From Actinocatenispora rupis (GTDB taxonomy: Bacteria > Actinomycetota > Actinomycetes > Mycobacteriales > Micromonosporaceae), in NCBI RefSeq assembly GCF_016861975.1, contig NZ_BOMB01000014.1, positions 1 to 64,000 of the forward strand: a stretch of DNA of 64,000 nt. Reading direction: 5' to 3'. Shown in pieces: positions 1 through 8,444 of this stretch. Numbering within the stretch: position 1 is the stretch's first letter; each line of letters starts with the position of its first letter. The position numbers were made by a program, and so were the translations under genes. The notes under the pieces are model-generated. The model made no database searches and was not told the origin of the DNA. It was given only the letters and a program-made list of their open reading frames with translations.

Positions 1-131
1 GGGGACGGAAGCGAGCCGAGCCTGATTCGTTCGCTGGCAAGCCGAGATTCGGCGCCGTGCGCGTCAGCACACAAGCCGGAGATCGGCGCAGTCCAGCGGG
101 CGAACCAGGCCGGCGCAGCGCCCTAAACCCA
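1..131. repeat. Dispersed repeat, copy A (reaches window edge)
   Basis: This stretch aligns without gaps to a second copy near 17.0 kb; by hand I count about 112 identical positions of 131. The shared core includes GATTCGTTCGCTGGCAAGCC and CGGCGCAGTCCAGCGGGCGA. The copy begins at the window edge, so its true left end is unknown. Its last bases overlap the stop codon of the neighbouring psd-like gene. I see no convincing protein in it. Confidence 0.75.
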
Positions 132-1358
132 CCGAGCGATGGGGGTGGCGCCGCCGGCGACCTTTTCGCCGGGGGCGACGAGGGCTTCGGCGGCGTCGGC
201 GGGGAGGTACACGTCGGTGCGGGAGCCGAAGCGGATGAGGCCGAAGCGTTCGCCGCGGGAGAGGAGCGCACCGGCGGGGGCACGGTGCACGATGCGGCGG
301 GCGACGAGGCCGGTGCGTTGGGCGACGGCGACGGGTCCGCGCGGGGTGTCGAGCACCGTGTACGCGGCGACGTTGTGTTCGGCGGCTTCCTTCATCGCCG
401 GCGCGTACCCACCGGATTCGCGGAAGACCTCGATGACGCGGCCGGCGACGGGCGCCCGGTTGATGTGGACGTCGAGGACGGACAGGAAGACGGCGATGCG
501 CAGCCATTCGCCGGTACCGACGCCGAAACGGTCGTCGCTGAGCCGTTCGACGCTGAGTACGGTGCCGTCGCTGGCGGCGACGACGAGCGACTCGTCGTCC
601 GGTACGGCACGCTCGGGGTCGCGGAAGAACGCGGCGACGGGGAGCGCGGCGAGCGCCGGTACGAGCCAGAGTTTCGACTGGGGGCGGGCGCGCTTGGTGA
701 GCAGCGCCAGGCCGAGCATGGCGGCCCCGGCGACCACGCCGTTCGAGTCGAGGTGCATGCCGCCGGCGAGCGGGACGCTGCTGGGGCGGGTCGCGGGCGC
801 GAGGGTCGCGGCGAGCGCGGGCTCGGCCGCCGTGAACCGCAGCCGGTGTACGCGCATCGGCGGGAGGTGCCGCAGCACCAGGTCGCTGCCCACCCCGTAC
901 TCCTCGGCGAGCTCGCGGAGTTCGACGTCGGCCGGGTCGCCGGGCCGGGCAGCGGCGGCGGCGACGAGGACGCCGCCGGGCGCGACCAGTTCGCGGAGGT
1001 CGGCGAGAAAGGTGGCGACCTCGTCGGCCGGGCCGGACAGCGGGGCGGCGACGACGACCACGTCGCACGGCTTGGCGTCGGCGAGCGAGGTGACGACCTC
1101 GGCCCGGCCGGCGACCTCGTCCCGTACGGCGGCGGGGGCGTCGACCGAGCCGGCGTCGGGCAGCACGGTCAGGGTGTCGCCGTCGCGGAGGCCGGCGAGG
1201 GCCCCGGCGAGCACCGGCGAGGCCGCCGGTACGCCGACCAGCAGTGCGGTCTTCGGTCCGGTGTGCCGGGCCAGCTCGCCCAGCAGCTGCGCGGCGACGC
1301 GGCCGCCCAGCTTGCCGGATCGCAGTGGCAGCACCGTACGGCTCGCGGGTTGCGTCAT
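123..1358 (-). CDS. psd: Phosphatidylserine decarboxylase with extra N-terminal domain
   Basis: The C-terminal half has the decarboxylase hallmarks: FFRDPER, SVLDVHINRAPV and, near residue 379, RFGSRTDVYLP, whose Gly-Ser is the expected self-cleavage site producing the pyruvoyl cofactor. The enzyme would convert phosphatidylserine to phosphatidylethanolamine at the membrane. About 200 residues precede this domain and look like a Rossmann or methyltransferase-like fold (LLVGVPAASPVLAGAL, then CDVVVVAAPL), so the protein (411 aa) is longer than a typical psd of 200-300 aa. I chose the ATG at 1358; a GTG at 1403 would add 15 residues. The usual partner, a phosphatidylserine synthase, would lie beyond the left edge. 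Function confident; role of the N-terminal part unknown. Confidence 0.85.
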   Translation of the reverse strand: MTQPASRTVLPLRSGKLGGRVAAQLLGELARHTGPKTALLVGVPAASPVLAGALAGLRDGDTLTVLPDAGSVDAPAAVRDEVAGRAEVVTSLADAKPCDVVVVAAPLSGPADEVATFLADLRELVAPGGVLVAAAAARPGDPADVELRELAEEYGVGSDLVLRHLPPMRVHRLRFTAAEPALAATLAPATRPSSVPLAGGMHLDSNGVVAGAAMLGLALLTKRARPQSKLWLVPALAALPVAAFFRDPERAVPDDESLVVAASDGTVLSVERLSDDRFGVGTGEWLRIAVFLSVLDVHINRAPVAGRVIEVFRESGGYAPAMKEAAEHNVAAYTVLDTPRGPVAVAQRTGLVARRIVHRAPAGALLSRGERFGLIRFGSRTDVYLPADAAEALVAPGEKVAGGATPIARWV

Positions 1359-1443
1359 CGCGGGGCCTGCTCCGTCTTCCTCGGCGGGTGTGTCCACTGC
1401 CACGGTAACCCGGCGTACCGGACGGACCGGCGCGCCCCCGCGC

Positions 1444-1674
1444 TCAGGACGACGGCGGGGAGCCGCGGCGGCCGGAACGGATCGCGGCCACCAGGCCGAT
1501 CACGCCGATCACGATCAGCGACCCGGCCGCCAACCAGCCGAACGGCACGGTCACGGTGGCGACCGCGGCGACCAGCCACCAACCGCCCATACCGAGGAAG
1601 ATCAGGCCGAAGACCAGCGACAGTACGTCGGTCGCGTGCGGCTTCAGGGTGCGCCTGCGCTCGTCGTCGCTCAC
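1444..1674 (-). CDS. Small two-helix membrane protein
   Basis: A 76-residue protein with two hydrophobic segments (about residues 17-38 and 44-65) and a basic, serine-rich tail (RSGRRGSPPSS). Its GTG start overlaps the stop of the upstream PspC-domain gene by four bases (GTGA), so the two are translationally coupled and probably work together in the envelope. I recognise no named family. The start GTG is at 1674. Confidence 0.75.
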   Translation of the reverse strand: MSDDERRRTLKPHATDVLSLVFGLIFLGMGGWWLVAAVATVTVPFGWLAAGSLIVIGVIGLVAAIRSGRRGSPPSS

Positions 1675-3842
1675 CGGGCCACCTCCACGTTGCCGACGCC
1701 GGACTGTACGTCGAGGGTCACGGTCCCGCCGCCGGGCCCGTCCGGGCCGTCGTCGGTGACGCGCTGCATGCCGGGCTGGTGCCCGTCGTACTGCTTGCCG
1801 AAGAGGGTCGCGTCGCCGGCGCCGCCCTGGAGTTCCACGGTCGCGTCCACGTTCCTGGGGAGGAGCACCTTCACGTCACCGACCTCCGCGCTGATCCGTA
1901 CCGGGGGGATGGGGCCCTCGGGCGGCTGACCGGCGGCGCTGGTGCGCGCGAAGTCCACGTGGGTCAGGTCGAGCGTCGCGTCACCGACCCCGGTGTGGTA
2001 GTCGGACTGGATCTCGTCGACCGTCAGCGGCGTCCACGTCATGTCGCGTACGGTCGCCGGCCCCGGCTGCGGGATCCGGTCCCAGTCGGCCCGCTCGGAC
2101 ACCCACGAGATCGGCAGCGCCAGCGCGAACACGCAGCCCAGCGCGATCAGCCAGCGGGCCCGGCCGCGCCACGCGCCGACCACCAGGCCGGTACCGAGCA
2201 CCGCGAGGCCCAGGGCGAAGAACCCGGACGCCGGCACGTGCAGGCCGAGTACGGCCAGGACGGCGAGCCCGCCGAGCGCCAGGCACAGCGCGAAGAACGT
2301 GAGGCGGCCCAGCGCCGACTTCTCCCGCGGCGGCTTCGGCGGCCGCGGCGGCTTCGACGGGCGGGCGTGGAACTGCGGCGGCGGAGGCGGGGGCGGCAGC
2401 GTGCCGGTGCCCGCCGGACCGTACGGTCCGTGCGGCGCGAACGCCTGCCGGTAGCCCGGCTGCTGCGGCCCCGTCGGCGGCACCGTGTACCCGGCGGCCG
2501 GCGCGACGCGCGTCGGCTCGGGCCGCTGCGTACCGACCGACCAGTCGGCGTTCGGTCCCGGCGGAGCGGTCGCGGGGGCCGGCGCGGCACCGTCACCGGC
2601 CGCGGTACCGGTCGCGGACCGCGCCTGGCTGCGCCGGGTCAGGACGACCGCGACGGTGGCCGCGACGGCCGCCGCCAGTACGGTGAACCGGAAGCTGTCG
2701 TTCAGGACGAAGAACACCAGCGCGACGCCGGCGACCCCGAGCAGTACGGTCACGGCCGGGTTCGTGCTCGACCGGCCCCGCCCGATCAGCGACTCCACCG
2801 GAGCCACCTGGTCGTCCTCGCGCGGCATCATCAGCCAGCCCACCACGTACGCGAGCAGGCCGACGCCGCCGAAGAACGCGGTCACCGTGAGTACGACCCG
2901 CCACAGCACCGGATCGGTGTCCGTGGCCCGCGCGAACGCGCCGCACACCCCGGCGATCTTCTTCCCGTGTACGGGACGTACCAGTCGGTGCCGGCGCGCG
3001 AACGCGGTGATCGGCGGCAGGTCGCCGTTCGCCCCGGGCCCGGGCTGTCCGGCCCCACCGGGCGGCATCCCCGCGCCGGGCGGCACCGATCCACCGGGCG
3101 GCACCGATCCACCGGGAGGCACGGATCCGCCCGGTGGCACCGATCCACCCGGTGGCACCGATCCGCCAGGAGGCATCGAGTCGCCGGGTGGCACCGATCC
3201 GCCAGGAGGCGTCGGGTCGCCGGGCGGCATCGGGGTGTCGGCGGGCGGCGGCGCGTCGGCCGCGGAGTACGTGGTGGTGTCGACGAACTCGGTCGGGCTC
3301 TCGTCCGCGGCCGGGCCGGCGTCCAGATCCACCGTCCGGTCCGGGTACGCGGCGACCGGCACGGTGTCCGACTCCGCGTCGACCCGCCGGGTGTCCGGCT
3401 CCGCGTCGACCGGCACGGTACGGTCCGCGTCCGGTTCGGCGCCGCCGTCGCCCGGTGCCGGGTCCGGGGCCGCGTCCGCCGTCGGGTCGGAGCCCGCGTC
3501 CGCGGCTGGAGCTGCCGCGCCGCCCGTGCCCGCTGTGCCGTCCGTACCCGGAACGGCGGCGGATTCCGCGAACGGCGTATCCACCGCCGACCCGCCCGCG
3601 ACGTCAGCGTCCGTACCGTCCACGGCCGGTGCGTCCACGCTGTCCGCCGCCGGACCGGGCGGCGTGTCCGTGCCGTCCGCGGACGGTGCGGGCGGTACGT
3701 CCGGGTCGGGTGTGGTGCGGGCAGCGTCCGGGTCGGGCGCGGCGGCTGGCGTGGGGTCGCCGGGTGCGTCGGACCGCCGGGCCGGGTCCGTCCGGTCCGC
3801 GCGCTCCTCGCCGCCGGTACCCGGGGCGGTGTCGCTGGTCAT
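1671..3842 (-). CDS. PspC-domain envelope protein with Pro/Gly repeats
   Basis: About 723 residues. The first 200 are Asp/Pro/Ala-rich and probably disordered; residues about 203-260 are hexapeptide repeats of the PPGGSV type; a PspC domain follows around residues 275-345 (KKIAGVCGAFARATDTDP, then a membrane helix ending VVGWLMMPRED). Several further membrane helices lead to a soluble C-terminal beta-rich part (about 600-723) resembling the LiaF-type sensor fold. PspC and LiaF proteins sense cell-envelope stress. It is divergent from a PspC-domain histidine kinase, which fits a partner-sensor role. Starts at 3842 (MTSD) or 3878 (MTWP) are both possible; neither has a strong ribosome site. Confidence 0.82.
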   Translation of the reverse strand: MTSDTAPGTGGEERADRTDPARRSDAPGDPTPAAAPDPDAARTTPDPDVPPAPSADGTDTPPGPAADSVDAPAVDGTDADVAGGSAVDTPFAESAAVPGTDGTAGTGGAAAPAADAGSDPTADAAPDPAPGDGGAEPDADRTVPVDAEPDTRRVDAESDTVPVAAYPDRTVDLDAGPAADESPTEFVDTTTYSAADAPPPADTPMPPGDPTPPGGSVPPGDSMPPGGSVPPGGSVPPGGSVPPGGSVPPGGSVPPGAGMPPGGAGQPGPGANGDLPPITAFARRHRLVRPVHGKKIAGVCGAFARATDTDPVLWRVVLTVTAFFGGVGLLAYVVGWLMMPREDDQVAPVESLIGRGRSSTNPAVTVLLGVAGVALVFFVLNDSFRFTVLAAAVAATVAVVLTRRSQARSATGTAAGDGAAPAPATAPPGPNADWSVGTQRPEPTRVAPAAGYTVPPTGPQQPGYRQAFAPHGPYGPAGTGTLPPPPPPPQFHARPSKPPRPPKPPREKSALGRLTFFALCLALGGLAVLAVLGLHVPASGFFALGLAVLGTGLVVGAWRGRARWLIALGCVFALALPISWVSERADWDRIPQPGPATVRDMTWTPLTVDEIQSDYHTGVGDATLDLTHVDFARTSAAGQPPEGPIPPVRISAEVGDVKVLLPRNVDATVELQGGAGDATLFGKQYDGHQPGMQRVTDDGPDGPGGGTVTLDVQSGVGNVEVAR
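3060..3235. repeat. In-gene tandem 18-bp repeats encoding PPGGSV units
   Basis: Roughly nine imperfect 18-base units around CACCGATCCACCGGGCGG encode the Pro-Pro-Gly-Gly-Ser-Val linker of the PspC-domain protein. Some units vary to PPGDSM or PPGDPT. Such perfect-to-imperfect tandem arrays are prone to copy-number change between strains. Confidence 0.8.
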
Positions 3843-3971
3843 GACACGATCGTGCCCAGGCGGGGGCGGCCACGTCATCGGGCGTCGACCCTGAGTCGAC
3901 CCTGAGCCCGGACGGGGCGAAGCTCCGGGGTGCGTCCGGTGGTCCGGCGGCCGCGCCGCGTGTGACGATCG

Positions 3972-5576
3972 ATGCGGACGGATGGGCCGTCCCCGCACGT
4001 GAGGAGCGCCGCGATCAGCACGCCGACCGGACCCGTACCCGAGCCGACGGGGTCAGGGCAGCAGCCCGGCAGCGCCGCGCCGTCGACCGGTGCCCGGCCG
4101 GGGCCGTTCCCGCCGCGCATCCTGCGCCCCATGGCGACCGCCCCGCCGCACCAGCTTCCGCCGTATCCGCCGCCGCGGCCTTACCAGCCGGGCCCGGCGT
4201 ACGCGCCGCCCGGGTACGTGCCGCCGGGTGCGACGGGCCGCCCGCGTGGCCGGGCGTACGCGCCGCCAGGGCCGGTGCCGCCGGTCGCGCCGCGCCCGAC
4301 CCCGCAGCCGCCGGTACCGGCGGGGCCTCGGCTCAGTCGCGCCACGAACGGCCGGGCGCTGGCGGGTGTCGCCGCGGGCATCGCGCACCACCTGCGCGTA
4401 CCGGTGATCGCGGTGCGGCTGGTCTTCGTCGTCCTGATCGTGGCGTACGGGCTGGGCGCGATCCTGTACGCGGCGTTCTGGGCGGTGCTGCCGGTGGACG
4501 GCGCGCCGAAGACGTCCCGCCGTGACCTGGGCCAGCTGGCCGCGCTCGCCGCGGTCGGGGTGGGCCTGCTCGTACTGTTCGGCATGGTCGGCTGGGGCGG
4601 TACGGCCCTGCTGGTCGGTCTGCTCACCGCGGTCGTCGCGATGGGCGCCGGGGTGATCTGGCACCAGGCCGATCCGGACCGGCGCCGGCGGATGGAGGAG
4701 GCCGGCGTACCGGATCTGTCGTTCCTGGGGCGGATCGGGGACCGGGTCGGCGACCGGCGGGCGATGATCCTGCGGTTCGGCGGCGGCGCCTTGCTGGTGG
4801 CGGTCGGCATCATCGGCCTGGTCGCGATCACGACGGCGACGGGGCCGATCCGGTCGGCGGGATCGGGGGTCGGCTGGAACGCCATCCTGAACGGGCTGCT
4901 CTTCGCGCTGATCGCGGTCGCCGGCATCACGGTCGTGTTCGGGCCGCTGCTGTGGCGTTCGATGGGCCAGCTGCGTACGGAGCGGGAGGCCCGGATCCGG
5001 GAGACGGAGCGCGCCGAGATCGCCGCGATGGTGCACGACCAGGTGCTGCACACGCTGGCCCTGATCCAGCGGAACGCGCAGGACTCGCGCGAGGTGCAGC
5101 GGCTGGCCCGCGGCCAGGAACGTACCCTGCGCAACTGGCTGTACAAGCCGACCGCGTCGCCGGCGGAGAAGCTGGGCGCCGCGCTGGAGGAGGCGTCGGC
5201 GGAGGTCGAGGACTCGTTCGCGCTGAGCGTGGACACCGTCGTGGTCGGCGACTGCGACGTCGACTCGGACATCGCGGCGCTGGCCGCCGCCGCCCGCGAG
5301 GCCATGGTCAACGCGGGCAAGCACGCCGGCGTCGAGACCGTCTCGCTGTACGCGGAGGTCGAGCCCGAGCAGGTCAGCGTGTTCGTACGGGACCGGGGCG
5401 TCGGGTTCGACCCCGCCGCCGTACGGGATGATCGGCACGGGGTGCAGGGTTCGATCATCGGCCGGATGGAACGCCACGGCGGCCGCGCCGAGATCCGCAG
5501 CACCCCGGGCGAGGGCACCGAGATCCGGCTGTTCATGCCGCGGAAGGCCGAGGACTCCAAGGGTGACCGGCCGTGA
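3972..5576 (+). CDS. PspC-domain sensor histidine kinase (LiaS/NarL family)
   Basis: The N-terminus is Pro-rich, followed by a PspC domain (RALAGVAAGIAHHLRVPVI) and several membrane helices. The cytoplasmic part has a HisKA_3 dimerisation segment with the phospho-accepting histidine in IAAMVHDQVLHTL and a C-terminal ATPase lid (AAREAMVNAGKHAG, VRDRGVGFDP). It should autophosphorylate and pass phosphate to the LuxR-type regulator 46 bases downstream. The divergent PspC protein is the likely co-sensor. The upstream-most ATG is used here; the ATG at 4131 (MATAPPHQ) is an equally plausible start and would remove 53 low-complexity residues. Confidence 0.87.
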   Translation: MRTDGPSPHVRSAAISTPTGPVPEPTGSGQQPGSAAPSTGARPGPFPPRILRPMATAPPHQLPPYPPPRPYQPGPAYAPPGYVPPGATGRPRGRAYAPPGPVPPVAPRPTPQPPVPAGPRLSRATNGRALAGVAAGIAHHLRVPVIAVRLVFVVLIVAYGLGAILYAAFWAVLPVDGAPKTSRRDLGQLAALAAVGVGLLVLFGMVGWGGTALLVGLLTAVVAMGAGVIWHQADPDRRRRMEEAGVPDLSFLGRIGDRVGDRRAMILRFGGGALLVAVGIIGLVAITTATGPIRSAGSGVGWNAILNGLLFALIAVAGITVVFGPLLWRSMGQLRTEREARIRETERAEIAAMVHDQVLHTLALIQRNAQDSREVQRLARGQERTLRNWLYKPTASPAEKLGAALEEASAEVEDSFALSVDTVVVGDCDVDSDIAALAAAAREAMVNAGKHAGVETVSLYAEVEPEQVSVFVRDRGVGFDPAAVRDDRHGVQGSIIGRMERHGGRAEIRSTPGEGTEIRLFMPRKAEDSKGDRP

Positions 5577-5622
5577 GGCGGTGCATGATGGTCGGGGAAT
5601 CCACCAGCGCGGAGGCGAGGAC

Positions 5623-6282
5623 ATGACGGACGAGACGCCGGCCCGGCCGTTGCGGGTCTTCCTGGTCGACGACCACGCCATGTTCCGCGCCGGCGTACGG
5701 GCGGAGCTGGGGCCGCGGGTGTCGGTGATCGGTGAGGCGGCCACGGTCGCCGAGGCGATCTCGGCGATCGCCGCGCACGAGCCGGACGTGGTCCTGCTGG
5801 ACGTGCACATGCCGGACGGCGGTGGCCGCGCCGTACTGGAGGCGATGCGCAAGACGCATCCGCACGTCAAGTTCCTGGCGCTGTCGGTGTCGGACGCGGC
5901 GGAGGACGTGATCGGGCTGATCCGCGCCGGCGCCCGGGGGTACGTGACGAAGACGATCTCGGCGGACGAGCTGGCCGACGCGATCCGCCGGGTGGCCGAC
6001 GGCGACGCGGTGTTCAGCCCGCGGCTGGCCGGGTTCGTGCTGGACGCGTTCGCGTCCCGGCCGGACCAGCCGGTCAGCGACCCGGAGCTGGACCAGCTGA
6101 CGAACCGCGAGCGCGAGGTGCTGCGGCTGCTGGCCCGCGGCTACGCGTACAAGGAGATCGCGAAGGAGCTGTTCATCTCGATCAAGACGGTCGAGACGCA
6201 CGTGTCGAACGTGCTGCGCAAGCTCCAGATGTCCAACCGGTACGAGTTGTCCCGCTGGGCGGCCGACCGCCGCCTGGTGTGA
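5623..6282 (+). CDS. LuxR/NarL-family response regulator
   Basis: A 219-residue protein with an N-terminal receiver domain (acidic pocket in FLVDDHAMF, phosphorylated Asp in VVLLDVHMPDG, Lys in YVTKTIS) and a C-terminal LuxR helix-turn-helix (LTNREREVLRLLARG, KEIAKELFISIKTVETHVSN). A good ribosome site, GGAGG, lies seven bases before the ATG. It pairs with the upstream PspC-domain kinase and its targets probably include the divergent PspC protein, as in Lia- and MacRS-type systems (inference). Confidence 0.92.
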   Translation: MTDETPARPLRVFLVDDHAMFRAGVRAELGPRVSVIGEAATVAEAISAIAAHEPDVVLLDVHMPDGGGRAVLEAMRKTHPHVKFLALSVSDAAEDVIGLIRAGARGYVTKTISADELADAIRRVADGDAVFSPRLAGFVLDAFASRPDQPVSDPELDQLTNREREVLRLLARGYAYKEIAKELFISIKTVETHVSNVLRKLQMSNRYELSRWAADRRLV

Positions 6283-6869
6283 CCGGCTACTACGACCGCG
6301 AGGCCGTCCGGTACGACGCGACCCGCGGTGGCCGGCCCCGTGCCCGTGCCGCGGCGACCGCGCTGGCCGGGTTGCTGGGGCCGCCGTCCGGCCCGGTGCT
6401 CGACCTCGCCGGCGGTACGGGTTCGGTGGCGGCGGAGCTGACCGCGGCCGGCCACCGGGTCCTCGTACTCGACGGCTCGGCGGGCATGCTCCGCCTTGCC
6501 GCGCAACGGATCCCGGGCCGGGTGGTACGCGGTTCGCTGGCCGCGCTGCCGGTGCGTACCGGGTCGGTGTCGGCGGTGGTGGCGGTCTGGGTGCTGCACC
6601 TGCTGCCGCCGGAGCTGGTCGCGGCGACGATGGCCGAGGTGGCCCGGTGTCTCGCCCCGGGCGGACGGTTCGTGTCCACTGTGGACAAACGGGCCGCCAA
6701 CCACGGGACGCCGCGCGATCCGGACGCCACCGACTGCCGCGACACCGTCACCCGCCTCGCCGTCCACAATGGACTCACCCGGTACGCCGACGGCGGCTTC
6801 GCCGGGCACGGCCAACGTACCGACGCCGGCGCGACCCCCTGGTACCCCTTGCTCTGTCTGGGTCGTTGA
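6279..6869 (+). CDS. Class I SAM-dependent methyltransferase
   Basis: A 196-residue protein with the S-adenosylmethionine motif VLDLAGGTGSVAAEL, an acidic strand end (VLVLDGSAGML) and a post-motif region RCLAPGGRFVSTVDK. The GTG start overlaps the regulator stop codon (GTGA), indicating coupled translation with the two-component system. The substrate cannot be told from the sequence. Its length is normal for the Methyltransf_11 group. Confidence 0.83.
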   Translation: MTGYYDREAVRYDATRGGRPRARAAATALAGLLGPPSGPVLDLAGGTGSVAAELTAAGHRVLVLDGSAGMLRLAAQRIPGRVVRGSLAALPVRTGSVSAVVAVWVLHLLPPELVAATMAEVARCLAPGGRFVSTVDKRAANHGTPRDPDATDCRDTVTRLAVHNGLTRYADGGFAGHGQRTDAGATPWYPLLCLGR

Positions 6870-6908
6870 CCGGGCAACGGTTTCGTTTTCGGTTGCCGGG
6901 AATTGTGT

Positions 6909-6960
6909 GAACAAGATCCCGGCAAGTGGGCTTGTTCCCTCCGCGCGGTTCGCATAGAGT
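6909..6960 (+). promoter_or_regulatory. Promoter with overlapping inverted repeat for the thioester protein
   Basis: TTGTTC (6932-6937) and TAGAGT (6955-6960) are 17 bases apart, a good sigma-70-type promoter. A perfect 7-bp inverted repeat, GAACAAG (6909-6915) and CTTGTTC (6931-6937), covers the -35 element and could be an operator. A leader of about 170 bases then precedes the GTG start. No gene is seen between 6870 and 7138. Confidence 0.5.
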
Positions 6961-7138
6961 CTGCCTCTGCATTTCCTTTGGTAACTGTCGCACTCCTTGA
7001 TGTTTGAAAGTCCTGGGGCGAGGATTCGTGCGCATTGCGGGGAAACCGCCGTTGCAGGGACTTCTCCTCCGGGCACTTCTTCGCGCGGCCCGTCACCTTC
7101 GGTGGGCTGCCGGTCACCCCCCAGCAGGAAGGCATTCC

Positions 7139-8338
7139 GTGTTCGCAGGAAAGAACCGGCGTAGAGGTCTGGGCCTCCGTGCCGCGGTGGTCGTCGCCGC
7201 GACCGGCGCGCTCGTCCTCGGCGGCGCGAGCAGCGCGTTCGCCAAGAGCGACAGCGACAAGGCGGTCAGCCCCAAGGCCGCCTCCGAACTGCCGTCCGGC
7301 GGTGCCGTCATCGGCCGCGAGGACCGCATCGCGTTCGTCGAGGACAACCAGCCGACCAAGGCCGCACCGATCGCCGAGTTCACGCTGAAGTTCAGCGACG
7401 GCAGCGTCAAGAAGGCGTACTGCATCGATTTCCACCACGACGCCGACTCCAGCGGCACCGAGTACGACCCGGGCCAGTGGAACGAGTCGACGGTGAAGAA
7501 CCTGCCGAAGATCCAGTGGATCCTCACCAACAGCTTCCCGCACGAGAGCGCCACCGAGCTGCTCAACCAGGCCGGCGTCAGCGACACCGCCGGCATCGAC
7601 ACCGAGTTCGTGGCGTACTCGGCGACCCAGACCGCGATCTGGCACTTCAGCGACGGCGTCGAGATCACCGGTAACTCGTCGAGGTCCGGCGGCCGGGTCA
7701 AGCCGTTCTCCGACAAGGAGTACGCGGCGCTCACCAAGGTCCGGGAGTACCTGGTGGGCAAGGCGGGCACCACGCCCGAGCCGCCGGCGCCGAGCCTGAG
7801 CATCGACCCGCAGCAGGCGTCCGGCCACGCGGGCGACAAGATCGGCCCGTTCACCGTGCAGGGCACCGGCACCGTCGACCACGTCAAGCTGACGGTCAAC
7901 GGCGACGCCGAGGCGGTCGACGCGGACGGCAACGCGGTGTCCTCGCCGGCCGTGGGCAGCAAGTTCTGGCTGGTGGGCAAGTCGGCCTCCAGCGTCACGG
8001 TGTCCGCCGACGGGGTCGGCGTGCTGCCGACCGGCTCGGTCTACCTGGCCAAGGCCGGCCCGCACAAGTTCCAGCAGCTGATCCTGGCCGACACCGCCAC
8101 GAAGAACGTCGGGGCCCAGGCCACGGTGACCGTCACGACCAAGCCGTCGCCGAGCCCGACGCCGTCCAGCGCCTCGCCGAGCGCGCCGGCCGCGTCCCCG
8201 AGCGCCTCCGGTACCGCGGGCGGCGGCCTGCCCGTCACCGGTACCTCGCTGCCGATCATCGTCGGGGTGGCGCTGGTGCTGCTCGCCGGTGGTGGCGCCG
8301 CGGTGGTGTTCGCCCGCCGTCGCCGGGTGACCCAGTGA
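7139..8338 (+). CDS. Thioester-domain, LPXTG-anchored surface protein
   Basis: A 399-residue secreted protein. It begins with a signal peptide ending near AFA-KS (residue 35). Residues about 55-250 match a thioester (TED) adhesin domain: Cys95 in KKAYCID and Gln164 in SATQTAIWHF are placed to form an internal Cys-Gln thioester bond, a reactive group that in known TED proteins binds surfaces covalently. An immunoglobulin-like part and a Pro/Ser/Thr stalk follow, then LPVTG at 364-368, a membrane helix and Arg-rich tail: a sortase signal. No sortase gene is in the window. The GTG start at 7139 has AGGAAGG eight bases upstream. The thioester assignment rests on residue placement, not a search. 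Confidence 0.87.
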   Translation: MFAGKNRRRGLGLRAAVVVAATGALVLGGASSAFAKSDSDKAVSPKAASELPSGGAVIGREDRIAFVEDNQPTKAAPIAEFTLKFSDGSVKKAYCIDFHHDADSSGTEYDPGQWNESTVKNLPKIQWILTNSFPHESATELLNQAGVSDTAGIDTEFVAYSATQTAIWHFSDGVEITGNSSRSGGRVKPFSDKEYAALTKVREYLVGKAGTTPEPPAPSLSIDPQQASGHAGDKIGPFTVQGTGTVDHVKLTVNGDAEAVDADGNAVSSPAVGSKFWLVGKSASSVTVSADGVGVLPTGSVYLAKAGPHKFQQLILADTATKNVGAQATVTVTTKPSPSPTPSSASPSAPAASPSASGTAGGGLPVTGTSLPIIVGVALVLLAGGGAAVVFARRRRVTQ

Positions 8339-8358
8339 CCCGCTGAACCACGAAGAAA

Positions 8359-8390
8359 CGGCGCCCCCGGGGACATCCCCGGGGGCGCCG
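8359..8390 (+). terminator. Strong hairpin terminator
   Basis: Perfect 14-bp arms (CGGCGCCCCCGGGG and its complement) flank an ACAT loop, just past the LPXTG protein and before the convergent deacetylase. It probably stops transcription in both directions. Confidence 0.85.
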
Positions 8391-8444
8391 TCCTGTCCGG
8401 CCCGCGAATCGTTGCGGTACAAGCGAATCGCGGGCCCGGTGTGG

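Noticed and set aside
60-3900. Very long open frames on the strand opposite psd and the PspC gene
   Set aside because: They are rich in Arg, Gly and Ala, show no motifs and mirror the third-position GC of the real genes on the other strand.
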